Assembly: GCA_002842215.1 (NCBI GenBank)
Contig: PHCC01000018.1
Location: 166,597 to 209,610 of the forward strand
Length of the DNA stretch: 43,014 nucleotides
From: Betaproteobacteria bacterium HGW-Betaproteobacteria-9
GTDB taxonomy: Bacteria; Pseudomonadota; Gammaproteobacteria; Burkholderiales; Burkholderiaceae_C
Direction of reading: 5' to 3'
The first letter of the stretch is position 1. Each line of letters begins with the position of its first letter. A model generated the notes under the pieces. The model did not search any database. It was given only the letters and a program-made list of their open reading frames with translations, and had not been told where the DNA came from. The translations under genes were made by a program, and so were the position numbers. This document shows, piece after piece, positions 1 through 7,395 of the stretch.

Positions 1-17
1 GGAGTGTGGGGGTGCAC

Positions 18-75
18 GGGCCAGCCGCCGGGCCGCCCCAAGGCAGGCCCAGCCCCCTCGGGGGGCAACGACCCG
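18..75 (-). repeat. Dispersed GC-rich intergenic repeat, copy 1
   Basis: Read on the minus strand this segment carries a core GCCCCCCGAGGGGGC followed by a GC-rich tail. Core and tail both closely match the segment at 4047-4092. It is a dispersed intergenic element of the kind common in Comamonadaceae genomes. A separate 15-bp direct repeat, GGAGTGTGGGGGTGC, stands at 1-15 and again at 85-99. No gene is visible in 1-104. Confidence 0.6.
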
Positions 76-104
76 CGCAGCGGTGGAGTGTGGGGGTGCT
101 ATCT

Positions 105-725
105 CTACAGCCGCTGGTCCGGCGTCGGTATGAGCGCGTCGATTTCCTGCTGCATGGTCTGCACCAGCTGGCTGTAGATCTTCAGCTTATGGCCACTGTC
201 GCGCAGCCGCTCGGCCAGGCGCTGGGCCACGGCGGTCATGAGTTTGGCGGCGGTGGCCGGTTGTTCGGCAATCAGGGTTTCGAGCGCTTCGCGCGTCAGC
301 ACGGCGCACACCACGTCGCTGCTGGCGGTGCACGAGGCCGAGCGCGCGGCGCCGTCCACCAGCGACATCTCGCCGATCAGGCTGCCCGGGCCGAGCACCG
401 TCACGGTGACGGGGTTGCTGCGGCGCGCGATCAGGGTCTCCACCGTGATCTCGCCGCCCAGCACCAGCACCATGAAGCCGGTGTCGGACGCTTCGCCCTG
501 GCGGATGATGGTGGTGCCGCTCGCGAAGCGGCGCGGGCGCATGAAGCCCACCACCGTCAGCGCCTCGGCCTCGCTGAGCTGCATCAGCGCGGTGGGTGCG
601 CGCAGCAGGCGCGCGGCTTCGTGCGCGCTGGGCGAACCGTCCACCGCGGCCTGGCGCTCAGCGGGCAGGCGCGACTCGGGGCGGTCTTCGGGGCGTGAGC
701 CGAACAGTCTGTCGAACAGGGCCAT
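105..725 (-). CDS. Cyclic-nucleotide-binding (CRP-like cNMP) domain protein without DNA-binding domain
   Basis: This 206-residue protein has a single cNMP-binding beta-barrel at about residues 40-165. The phosphate-binding cassette is visible as GSLIGEMSLVDGAARSAS, including the GE pair and the Arg that usually contacts the cyclic phosphate. The C-terminal 40 residues form a helix (RLAERLRDSGHKLKIYSQLV) and there is no helix-turn-helix. It is therefore a stand-alone sensor or regulator subunit rather than a CRP-type transcription factor. The start at MALFDRLF is the first Met before the conserved region. It diverges from the two-component genes across about 100 bp, so co-regulation is possible but not shown. 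The ligand is unknown. Confidence 0.85.
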   Translation of the reverse strand: MALFDRLFGSRPEDRPESRLPAERQAAVDGSPSAHEAARLLRAPTALMQLSEAEALTVVGFMRPRRFASGTTIIRQGEASDTGFMVLVLGGEITVETLIARRSNPVTVTVLGPGSLIGEMSLVDGAARSASCTASSDVVCAVLTREALETLIAEQPATAAKLMTAVAQRLAERLRDSGHKLKIYSQLVQTMQQEIDALIPTPDQRL

Positions 726-801
726 GGCGATGGTGGGTGGGGGTATCGCACCATTGTGCCCCGCCTGCCGGGGCCCGGGGGGGTGACCGAGTGCACCGCT
801 T

Positions 802-817
802 TGGCACATCCATTGCT
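802..817 (+). promoter_or_regulatory. Sigma-54-like -24/-12 element before the histidine kinase gene
   Basis: TGGCACATCCATTGCT matches the sigma-54 consensus TGGCACG-N4-TTGCW at all but one position, with correct spacing. The GC of the -12 element lies only about 12 bases before the chosen ATG at 828. A transcript from here would therefore be leaderless or nearly so, which lowers confidence that it is used. Confidence 0.4.
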
Positions 818-827
818 TGGGAAGGGC

Positions 828-1787
828 ATGCACGCCGATGCCCCCACCACCTTCCGCCCCCCGCAGGCTCCGCCCGCCGAGGCCTGGCGCGACCCGCTGG
901 CGCTGCTGCTCGCGTCCACGGGCGAAGGCATCTACGGCGTCGACCTCGACGGCGGCTGTGTCTTCATCAACCCGGCCGGCGCGCGCCTGATCGGCTACGA
1001 GCCCGAAGAGCTGACCGGGCTCAACATGCACGACCTCACGCACCACTCCCGCCCCGACGGCAGCGCCTACCCGGAGGCCGAGTGCCCGATCTTCAACGCC
1101 TTTCGCCAGGGCCTGCCCTGCCGCATCGACAGCGAGGTGTTCTGGCGCCGCGACGGCACGGCTTTTCCGGTGGAGTACTCCAGCCACCCCATCGTGGAAG
1201 ACGGGGACGTCAACTGGATGGACAAGCGCCTGGCCGAGCAGGCGCAGCGCAGCGCCGACGCGGCCGAAGACATGCGCACCCGCATGCGCTGCAAGTGCCA
1301 GAACATGAGCCGCCTGATCGAGAACGCGGTGGACAACGTGGGCCGCATCATCACCGACCTGCGCCCCAGCATCCTGGACCACCAGGGCCTGTGGGCGGCG
1401 CTGGAATGGCAGGCGCAGGAGTTCGTGCAGTCGGCCGAGTTGGCACTCGATTGGTGCATGGAAGTGGACGACGCCCCCGATCCGCCCGAGCCGCTGGCCA
1501 TGGCGGTGTTCCGCATCTTCCAGGAGATGCTGAGCAACGTGGGCCGGCACGCGCGAGCGCAGCACCTGCGGGTGGCGATCCAGGTGACGGGGGGTGAACT
1601 CTCGCTGCAGGTGCAGGACGACGGCGTGGGCGCGCCCGCACTCGCCTTCGAAGCGGCGGACGCTTATGGCGTGATGGGCATGCGCGAGCGCGCGCGCCAC
1701 TTTGGCGGCCGCATCGACATCGCCAGCGCGCCGGGCGAGGGCACACGCATGTGCCTCACCATCACCTTGCCGGGGGAAGAAACATGA
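828..1787 (+). CDS. PAS-domain sensor histidine kinase (NarX/NreB-like), apparently lacking the phosphoacceptor segment
   Basis: This is the sensor of a two-component pair. A PAS domain occupies about residues 20-125 (STGEGIYGVDLDGG, FINPAGARLIGYEPEEL). A HATPase domain of the HisKA_3 class occupies about residues 220-318. Its N box is FRIFQEMLSNVGRHA, its G1 box is DDGVGAP and its G2 region is GVMGMRERA. Between them, the end of the PAS domain and the usual ERxRIAxELHDxxGQxLT helix are missing. Sequence runs straight from PIVEDG into DVNWMDKRLAEQ, which aligns with the part of the dimerisation domain just after the catalytic histidine. No histidine remains in that region. The gene ends in an ATGA overlap with the response regulator. 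The start at 828 follows a GAAGGG ribosome-binding site; an upstream in-frame ATG at 756 is less likely. Confidence 0.85.
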   Translation: MHADAPTTFRPPQAPPAEAWRDPLALLLASTGEGIYGVDLDGGCVFINPAGARLIGYEPEELTGLNMHDLTHHSRPDGSAYPEAECPIFNAFRQGLPCRIDSEVFWRRDGTAFPVEYSSHPIVEDGDVNWMDKRLAEQAQRSADAAEDMRTRMRCKCQNMSRLIENAVDNVGRIITDLRPSILDHQGLWAALEWQAQEFVQSAELALDWCMEVDDAPDPPEPLAMAVFRIFQEMLSNVGRHARAQHLRVAIQVTGGELSLQVQDDGVGAPALAFEAADAYGVMGMRERARHFGGRIDIASAPGEGTRMCLTITLPGEET

Positions 1788-2461
1788 ACGCTTCCGTCAC
1801 CGCCGACACCATCCGCGTGCTGATCGGCGACGACCACCGCATCGTGCGCGAAGGGCTCAAGCAGATCCTGGCCGATGCGCCCGACGTGATGGTGGTGGCC
1901 GAGGCGCAGACTGGCCCCGAGGTGCTGGACCAGGTGGCCGCGTTGCAGGGCCGCACCGGGCTGGACCTGGTGCTGCTGGACATTGCGCTGCCCGGCATCG
2001 ACGGGCTGGACGTGCTGCAGGCGCTCAAGCGCGAGCACCCGAAGCTGCCGGTGCTGATGCTCAGCACCTACCCCGAGAAGCAGTACGCCGTGCGCTGCAT
2101 CAAGCTCGGTGCCAGCGGCTACCTGAACAAGAGCGCCGACCCGGACGACATGCTGGGCGCGGTGCGCAAGGTGGCCGCAGGTGGGGTGTTTCTCACGCCG
2201 ACCACAGCCGAAGCCCTGGCAGCCGCGGTGGGCCAGAGCGGTGCGCAGGTCGGGCCCGAAGCGCTCTCGCACCGCGAGCATCAGGTCTACCGTTTGCTCA
2301 CGCAGGGCCAGACCGTGAGCGAAATTGGTGCGCAGCTCGGGCTGGCGCCCAACACGGTGAGCACTTACCGTGCGCGCATCCTGGAAAAGACCGGCGCCAA
2401 GAACGATGTGGAGCTCGCGCTCTACGCCGAGCGCCATGCGCGCGTGAAAAACAGCACCTGA
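1784..2461 (+). CDS. NarL/FixJ-family response regulator
   Basis: This 225-residue protein has an N-terminal receiver domain with acidic pair D16-D17, phosphoacceptor D66 in LLDIALPGIDG, and the conserved Lys in GASGYLNKSA. The C-terminal LuxR-type helix-turn-helix spans about residues 155-220 (LSHREHQVYRLLTQGQTVSEIGAQLGLAPNTVSTY). The start at 1784 follows GGGGGAAGAA and overlaps the kinase stop. Because the genes are translationally coupled, the two proteins almost certainly form a pair. The next genes encode cyanate uptake and cyanase, so this regulator probably controls them; the palindrome at 2484-2501 is a plausible binding site. That regulatory link is inference. Confidence 0.92.
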   Translation: MNASVTADTIRVLIGDDHRIVREGLKQILADAPDVMVVAEAQTGPEVLDQVAALQGRTGLDLVLLDIALPGIDGLDVLQALKREHPKLPVLMLSTYPEKQYAVRCIKLGASGYLNKSADPDDMLGAVRKVAAGGVFLTPTTAEALAAAVGQSGAQVGPEALSHREHQVYRLLTQGQTVSEIGAQLGLAPNTVSTYRARILEKTGAKNDVELALYAERHARVKNST

Positions 2462-2483
2462 AGCCGACACGGGCCGGGGTATT

Positions 2484-2501
2484 TGTAGGGCCAGCCCTAC
2501 A
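2484..2501. promoter_or_regulatory. 18-bp palindrome, candidate response-regulator site
   Basis: TGTAGGGC-CA-GCCCTACA is a perfect inverted repeat with 8-bp arms. It lies about 65 bp upstream of the -24 element of the putative cyn promoter. Its outer TGTAGG/CCTACA halves resemble sites bound by LuxR-type response regulators (for example TGTAAG/CTTACA for GacA). The adjacent NarL-family regulator is the obvious candidate binder. Confidence 0.5.
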
Positions 2502-2566
2502 CGGGGTCGGTCCCGCATCTGCGAAATGCGGCAAGGCGTCCGAATTCCGCCGGCCTGGCCCGCTGT

Positions 2567-2582
2567 TGGCCCGTCGCTTGCA
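2567..2582 (+). promoter_or_regulatory. Sigma-54-type promoter of the cyanate operon
   Basis: TGGCCCG-TCGC-TTGCA matches the sigma-54 consensus TGGCACG-N4-TTGCW with one mismatch and correct spacing. It would start transcription near 2593, leaving a leader of about 24 bases that contains the ACGAGG ribosome-binding site. Sigma-54 control fits a nitrogen-scavenging operon. Confidence 0.6.
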
Positions 2583-2616
2583 ATGCACACCCCGTCATCA
2601 ACTCACGAGGTGTGCC

Positions 2617-4020
2617 ATGTCCGAATTCTTCGATCCCTACAACGCCGATCGCCCGCTCATGATGAAGTGCAGCTGCGGGCGCGACCACACCGTGGCCGAC
2701 CACCACGCCGAGGTGTCGGCCGACAGCGCGGCCATCGAGCTGCGCCGCCGCAGCGAGACCAGCGAGTTCGAGGCCTACAGCAATGAGTTCATCGAAGCCA
2801 CGCTCGTGAAAGCGCTGTTCCCGCACGACGAGCAGCGCCGCCTGTTCCTGCGCGCGGTCGGCAAGGGCACGGCCATGGCCGCCATCGCCAGCGTGCTGCC
2901 GGTGGGCACCATGCAGGCCATGGCGCAAGACAAGGGTGCGCTGGAAAAAACCAACCTCAAGATCGGCTTCATCCCCATTACCTGCGCCACGCCGCTGATC
3001 ATGGCGCACCCGCTCGGCTTCTATGAGAAGCAGGGCCTCAAGGTGGAAGTCACCAAGACGGCGGGCTGGGCGCTGGTGCGCGACAAGGTGATCAACAAGG
3101 AATACGACGCCTCGCACTTCCTCAGCCCCATGCCGCTGGCCATGAGCATGGGCCTGGGCTCCAACGCCGTGCCCACCAACGTGGCGACGATCCAGAACAT
3201 CAATGGCCAGGCCATCACGATGTCGATCCGCCACAAGGACAACCGCGACCCGAAGAACTGGAAGGGCATGAAGTTCGGCATCCCGTTCGACTATTCGATG
3301 CACAACTTCCTGTTGCGCTACTTCCTGGCCGAGCACGGCATCAACCCCGACACCGATGTGCAGCTGCGCGTGATCGCGCCGCCCGAGATGGTGGCCAATC
3401 TGCGCGCCGGCAACATCGACGGCTTCCTCGGCCCCGATCCGTTCAACCAGCGCGCGGTCTACGAAGAGGTGGGCTACCTGCACACGCTCACCAAGGACCT
3501 CTGGCACGGCCACCCCTGCTGCGCCTTCGGCACCACCACCGAGTTCATCCAGAAGAACCCGAACACCTTCGCCGCGCTCTACCGCGCCGTGCTCACCGCC
3601 GCGGCCATGGCGCGCCAGCCGAAAAACCGCGAACTCATTGCCAAGGTGATCGCGCCTTCGCAATACCTGAACCAGCCCGAGATCGTGGTCAAGCAGGTGC
3701 TCACGGGCACCTACGCCGACGGCCTGGGCAAGATCCAGAAAGTGCCCGACCGTGCCGACTTCGACCCCATGCCCTGGCAGAGCATGGCGGTGTGGATGCT
3801 CACGCAGATGCAGCGCTGGGGCTACGTGAAAGGTGATGTCGACTACAAGGCCATCGCCGAGAAAGTGTTCCTGATCACCGACGCGCGCCGGCACATGAAG
3901 GACCTGGGGCAGGAGTTCAAGGCCGGCCCGACCTACATGAAGCACCAGATCATGGGCAAGGAGTTCGACCCGGCGAAGGCCGCGGCGTATGCCAAGAGCT
4001 TCGCGATCAGCAAGGCCTGA
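2617..4020 (+). CDS. cynA: Periplasmic substrate-binding protein of cyanate ABC transporter (CmpA/NrtA family)
   Basis: This 467-residue protein belongs to the nitrate/bicarbonate/cyanate binding-protein family, with typical stretches such as LKIGFIPITCATPLIMAHPLGFYEKQGL and the YLNQPEIVVKQVL region near the C-terminus. A twin-arginine-like signal (RRLFLRAVGKGTAMAAIASVLP) sits unusually far in, at about residue 76. It is preceded by an N-terminal extension containing CSCGRDHTVADHH. Cyanate specificity is inferred from the cyanase gene at the end of the operon; nitrate or nitrite cannot be excluded from the sequence alone. The start at 2617 follows ACGAGG. It is the first gene after the putative sigma-54 promoter. 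Confidence 0.88.
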   Translation: MSEFFDPYNADRPLMMKCSCGRDHTVADHHAEVSADSAAIELRRRSETSEFEAYSNEFIEATLVKALFPHDEQRRLFLRAVGKGTAMAAIASVLPVGTMQAMAQDKGALEKTNLKIGFIPITCATPLIMAHPLGFYEKQGLKVEVTKTAGWALVRDKVINKEYDASHFLSPMPLAMSMGLGSNAVPTNVATIQNINGQAITMSIRHKDNRDPKNWKGMKFGIPFDYSMHNFLLRYFLAEHGINPDTDVQLRVIAPPEMVANLRAGNIDGFLGPDPFNQRAVYEEVGYLHTLTKDLWHGHPCCAFGTTTEFIQKNPNTFAALYRAVLTAAAMARQPKNRELIAKVIAPSQYLNQPEIVVKQVLTGTYADGLGKIQKVPDRADFDPMPWQSMAVWMLTQMQRWGYVKGDVDYKAIAEKVFLITDARRHMKDLGQEFKAGPTYMKHQIMGKEFDPAKAAAYAKSFAISKA

Positions 4021-4046
4021 CATGACGACCCCCACGCTCATTGCAT

Positions 4047-4092
4047 TCGCTGCCCCCCGAGGGGGCTTCAGCCTCCTTGAGGCGGCTCGGCG
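4047..4092 (+). repeat. Dispersed GC-rich intergenic repeat, copy 2, inside the cyn operon
   Basis: The core GCCCCCCGAGGGGGC and the following tail match the reverse complement of 18-75. It fills the 81-bp gap between the binding-protein and permease genes, where its hairpin could affect mRNA stability or the ratio of gene products. Confidence 0.6.
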
Positions 4093-4101
4093 GAGACTGC
4101 C

Positions 4102-4965
4102 ATGAAACGCATCAGCCTCAATGCGCGTGCAGCGGTGGTCTCGCTGCTGCTGCTGTTCTGCTTCCTCGGCATCTGGGCGATGGCCACCAGTGGGCCGTCG
4201 GTCGGTGCTTCGTCGGCCGGCCTGACCGCCGAAGAGATCGAATACCAGCAGATGATGGGCAAGGACCCGGGCGCCGAAAAGACCGCTGGCGTACCTGGTC
4301 CGCTGGCCGTGGCGCAGGCGAGCTGGGTGCACCTGTCGGACCCGTTCTACGACAAGGGCCCGAACGACAAGGGCATCGGCATCCAGCTCGGGCATTCGCT
4401 GGCGCGCGTGGCGGCGGGCTACCTGCTGGCCATGGTGGTGGCGATCCCGCTGGGCTTTCTGATCGGCATGTCGCCGCTGATGCGCAAGGCGCTCGACCCC
4501 TTCGTGCAGGTGCTCAAACCCATCAGCCCGCTGGCCTGGATGCCGCTGGCGCTCTACGCGCTGAAAGACTCCGACGTGAGCGGCATCTTCGTCATCTTCA
4601 TCTGCTCGATCTGGCCCATGCTGATCAACACCGCGTTTGGCGTGTCGGCGGTCAAGCGCGACTGGCTCAACGTGGCCAGCACGCTGGAGGTGAGCCCGCT
4701 GCGCAAGGCCTTCCAGGTGATCCTGCCGGCGGCCGCGCCCACCATCCTCACCGGCATGCGCATCAGCATGGGCATCGCCTGGCTGGTGATCGTGGCGGCC
4801 GAGATGCTGGTCGGCGGCACGGGCATCGGCTACTTCGTGTGGAACGAGTGGAACAACCTCTCGCTCACCAACGTGATCTTTGCCGTGCTGGTGATCGGCG
4901 TGGTCGGCATGTTGCTCGACCTGATGTTTGCGCAACTGCAGAAGGCGGTGACCTATGTGGAGTGA
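4102..4965 (+). CDS. cynB: ABC transporter permease, cyanate/nitrate type (NrtB family)
   Basis: This 287-residue inner-membrane protein has an N-terminal membrane segment (AAVVSLLLLFCFLGIWAMA), a periplasmic stretch, then about five further helices. The EAA-type cytoplasmic loop that contacts the ATPase is visible near residues 195-220 (TLEVSPLRKAFQVILPAAAP). The start at 4102 follows CGGCGGAGACTGCC. It lies between the binding protein and the ATPase, so it is the membrane channel of the same importer. The family also transports nitrate and bicarbonate; substrate assignment rests on the linked cyanase. Confidence 0.88.
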   Translation: MKRISLNARAAVVSLLLLFCFLGIWAMATSGPSVGASSAGLTAEEIEYQQMMGKDPGAEKTAGVPGPLAVAQASWVHLSDPFYDKGPNDKGIGIQLGHSLARVAAGYLLAMVVAIPLGFLIGMSPLMRKALDPFVQVLKPISPLAWMPLALYALKDSDVSGIFVIFICSIWPMLINTAFGVSAVKRDWLNVASTLEVSPLRKAFQVILPAAAPTILTGMRISMGIAWLVIVAAEMLVGGTGIGYFVWNEWNNLSLTNVIFAVLVIGVVGMLLDLMFAQLQKAVTYVE

Positions 4966-5041
4966 CACCAGCGTGCGCGAAAGCGCGGCCCTTACGGCCC
5001 TTGTTGCGCCTGTGAGCGCCCCCATTCAAAAGGCTTCTCCG

Positions 5042-5836
5042 ATGTCCGGTTTCCTCAAGATCGAAAACCTGGCCAAGGCCTACCAGGCCGACAAGCCGGT
5101 GTTCGCCGACGTGTCTTTCGCCATCGACAAGGGCGAATTCGTCTGCATCATTGGCCACAGCGGCTGCGGCAAGACCACCATCCTCAACGTGCTCGCAGGC
5201 CTGGACACCGCGACCAGCGGCCTGTGCTTCATGGACGGCCGCGAGATCAGCGGCCCGAGCCTGGAGCGTGGCGTGGTGTTCCAGAGCCACGCGCTCATGC
5301 CCTGGCTCACGGTGCGGCAGAACATTGCCTTCGCCGTCAAGTCGCGCTGGCCCGACTGGAGCAAGGCGCAGATTGACCAGCAGGTCGAAAAACACGTGGC
5401 CATGGTCGGCCTGCTGCCCGCCATCGACAAGAAGCCGAGCCAGCTCTCGGGCGGCATGAAGCAACGCGTGGGCATCGCGCGCGCGTTCGCCATCAGCCCC
5501 AAGATGCTGCTGCTCGACGAGCCCTTCGGCGCGCTCGACGCGCTCACGCGCGGCACCATCCAGGACGAATTGATGGCCATCGTGCGCGAGACGCACCAGA
5601 CCGTCTTCATGATCACGCACGACGTGGACGAAGCCATCCTGCTGGCCGACCGCATCCTGCTCATGACCAACGGCCAGGAGACCGAGCAGGGCTATGCGCC
5701 TGGCGGCATGGCCGAGGTGGTGGTCAACCCGCTGCCACGCAGCCGCACGCGGGCGCAGTTGCACCACCTCGATGGCTATTACGACCTGCGCAACCACATC
5801 GTGGACTTCCTCGTTTCCAGGGCCAAGGCCCATTGA
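5042..5836 (+). CDS. cynD: ABC transporter ATP-binding protein, cyanate/nitrate type (NrtD family)
   Basis: This protein carries all ABC ATPase motifs: Walker A GHSGCGKTT at residues 38-46, the Q-loop region VVFQSHALMPW, signature LSGGMKQR, Walker B LLLDEPFGALD and the switch His in MITHDVDEA. It energises the importer formed with the two preceding genes. The start chosen at 5042 (MSGFLKIENL) has AAAAGG upstream. An in-frame ATG at 4955, overlapping the permease stop, would add 29 residues that resemble no ABC N-terminus and is less likely. No regulatory C-terminal extension of NrtC type is present. Confidence 0.9.
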   Translation: MSGFLKIENLAKAYQADKPVFADVSFAIDKGEFVCIIGHSGCGKTTILNVLAGLDTATSGLCFMDGREISGPSLERGVVFQSHALMPWLTVRQNIAFAVKSRWPDWSKAQIDQQVEKHVAMVGLLPAIDKKPSQLSGGMKQRVGIARAFAISPKMLLLDEPFGALDALTRGTIQDELMAIVRETHQTVFMITHDVDEAILLADRILLMTNGQETEQGYAPGGMAEVVVNPLPRSRTRAQLHHLDGYYDLRNHIVDFLVSRAKAH

Positions 5837-5873
5837 TTCCACTTTTCACTTCTCCACCATCAAGAGGTAACAC

Positions 5874-6317
5874 ATGAGCCGACTCGACGTCACCGAAAAA
5901 ATCATCTCCACCAAAGTCAGCAAAGGCCTGAGCTGGGCCGATGTGGCCAAGAAGGTGGGCCAGTCCAAGGAATGGACGACGGCCCTGTGCCTGGGCCAGA
6001 TGACCGCCACACCGGCGCAAGCCAAGGTGCTCGGCAAGATCTTCGGCCTGAGTGCCGACGAACAGAAATGGTTGATGGTCGTTCCCTACAAAGGCTCGCT
6101 GCCCACCAGCGTGCCGACCGATCCATTGATCTACCGCTTCTACGAACTGGTCAGCGTGTACGGCACGACCTTCAAGGAACTGATCCACGAAGAATTCGGC
6201 GACGGCATCATGAGCGCGATCGATTTCAAGATGGACTTGCAGCGCCAGGCCGACCCGAACGGCGACCGCGTGAACATCGTGATGTCCGGCAAGTTCCTGC
6301 CGTACAAACAGTACTGA
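5874..6317 (+). CDS. cynS: Cyanate hydratase (cyanase)
   Basis: This 147-residue enzyme converts cyanate and bicarbonate to ammonia and carbon dioxide. The N-terminal helical domain (residues 1-75) precedes the catalytic domain. The three catalytic residues known from E. coli (R96, E99, S122) correspond here to R88, E91 and S114, in IYRFYELVSVYG and GDGIMSAIDF. Length and ending (GKFLPYKQY) are typical. The start follows AAGAGGTAACAC. It closes the transporter operon, which makes cyanate the most likely transported substrate. No cynT-type carbonic anhydrase gene is present in the window. Confidence 0.97.
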   Translation: MSRLDVTEKIISTKVSKGLSWADVAKKVGQSKEWTTALCLGQMTATPAQAKVLGKIFGLSADEQKWLMVVPYKGSLPTSVPTDPLIYRFYELVSVYGTTFKELIHEEFGDGIMSAIDFKMDLQRQADPNGDRVNIVMSGKFLPYKQY

Positions 6318-6500
6318 CTCCCAGGGTCGGTTGATCCCCCCGCCGCGCTGCGCGCGACCCCCCATGGGGCGGCGCTGGCGGCCGGGCAAAGCCCGTTCCG
6401 CGGCGCCCTGGGTTAGGTCACGCGCACCGGATGCTGGGTTTGTTACCGCGTGGTTCTGGGGAACAGGGGCCTCGCGCCGAAGTGTTGGCTGTGTCTTGTC
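6318..6500. repeat. Intergenic GC-rich repeat and hairpin region after cynS
   Basis: This gap between convergent genes holds no credible gene. It contains Comamonadaceae-type intergenic repeat sequence (GACCCCCCATGGGGCGGCG, then GGCCGGGCAAAGCCCG). A distant pair CCCAGGG (6322-6328) and CCCTGGG (6409-6415) could close a long imperfect hairpin acting as a terminator for cynS. Confidence 0.45.
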
Positions 6501-7370
6501 TCAGCCCGGCAACGGAATCCACTCGTCCTGGTCGTCCGGCGGCAGCGCAAAACGCCCAGCCGCCCAGTCGGTCTTGGCCTGTTCGATGCGCTCTTTGCGA
6601 GACGACACGAAGTTCCAGAAGATGTGGCGTTCACCCAGCGGCTCGCCGCCGAAGAGCATGAGCGTGGCGGCGGTGCGCGCGGTGATCACCGCGTCCACGT
6701 CGTCGCCGAACACCAGCAGCTGGCCGGGCTGGTAGACCTCGCCTGCGTGTTCGATTTCGCCTTTGGCGACGTACACCGCCTGTTCGCGGTGGCCGCCGGG
6801 CAGGGCCTTGCTCGCGCCGGCCTGCCACTCGGTGTGCAGGTAAAACAGCGGCGAGTGTGTGCGCACCGGGCTGCTCTCGCCGTAGGCGCTGCCGGCCACC
6901 AGGCGCATCCACACGCCGTCCGATTCGATCACCGGCAGGTTGCTGGCGGGGTAGTGGGTGAAGGCGGGTTCACACTCTTCGTCGGCCTCGGGCAGCGCCA
7001 CCCAGAGCTGCATCAACTCCAGCCCGCCGTCGGCATACGAATCGGGGTGCGTGAAGCGCTCGCTGTGCGAGATGCCGCGGCCGGCCGTCATCCAGTTCAC
7101 CTCGCCGGGGCGGATGATTTGCAGCGTGCCCAGGCTGTCGCGGTGCGTGATCTGGCCGCTGAGCAGATAGCTCACGGTGGACAGGCCAATGTGCGGGTGC
7201 GGGCGCACGTCGGCGGCGCGGTCGTACTGCGGCGGCAGCGGCACCGGGCCGGCGTGGTCCAGGAAGACGAAGGGGCCGACGTTGCGGCGCTTCGCAAAGG
7301 GCAGCACGCGCCGCACCGTCAGGCCGTGGCCGAGGTCGGCCGCGCGGGCGTTGATCACCATTTCGAGCAT
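6501..7370 (-). CDS. Pirin family protein (downstream copy)
   Basis: This 289-residue bicupin belongs to the pirin family. Metal-binding positions are visible in the N-terminal cupin: HPHIGLSTVSYLLSGQITHRDSLG and WMTAGRGISHSE. Pirins bind iron and some have quercetin 2,3-dioxygenase activity; the true substrate here is unknown. The start is at MLEMVINAR, with an AGGAGAA ribosome-binding site just upstream. It lies 25 bp downstream of a second pirin gene on the same strand, so the two are probably co-transcribed paralogues. Sequence divergence between them suggests different roles. Confidence 0.9.
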   Translation of the reverse strand: MLEMVINARAADLGHGLTVRRVLPFAKRRNVGPFVFLDHAGPVPLPPQYDRAADVRPHPHIGLSTVSYLLSGQITHRDSLGTLQIIRPGEVNWMTAGRGISHSERFTHPDSYADGGLELMQLWVALPEADEECEPAFTHYPASNLPVIESDGVWMRLVAGSAYGESSPVRTHSPLFYLHTEWQAGASKALPGGHREQAVYVAKGEIEHAGEVYQPGQLLVFGDDVDAVITARTAATLMLFGGEPLGERHIFWNFVSSRKERIEQAKTDWAAGRFALPPDDQDEWIPLPG

Positions 7371-7395
7371 CGTGTTCTCCTTTTGTTCAGGTGTT

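Noticed and set aside
105..1700. Long open frame on the minus strand running through the kinase gene
   Set aside because: Only its last 206 codons (cNMP-binding protein) look like a protein; the rest is His/Arg/Ala-rich antisense text typical of high-GC DNA.
2490..2580. NtrC-type sites before cynA
   Set aside because: I looked for GCAC-N7-GTGC-like dyads and found only CCGCAT-N7-ATGCGG, which is not a convincing match.
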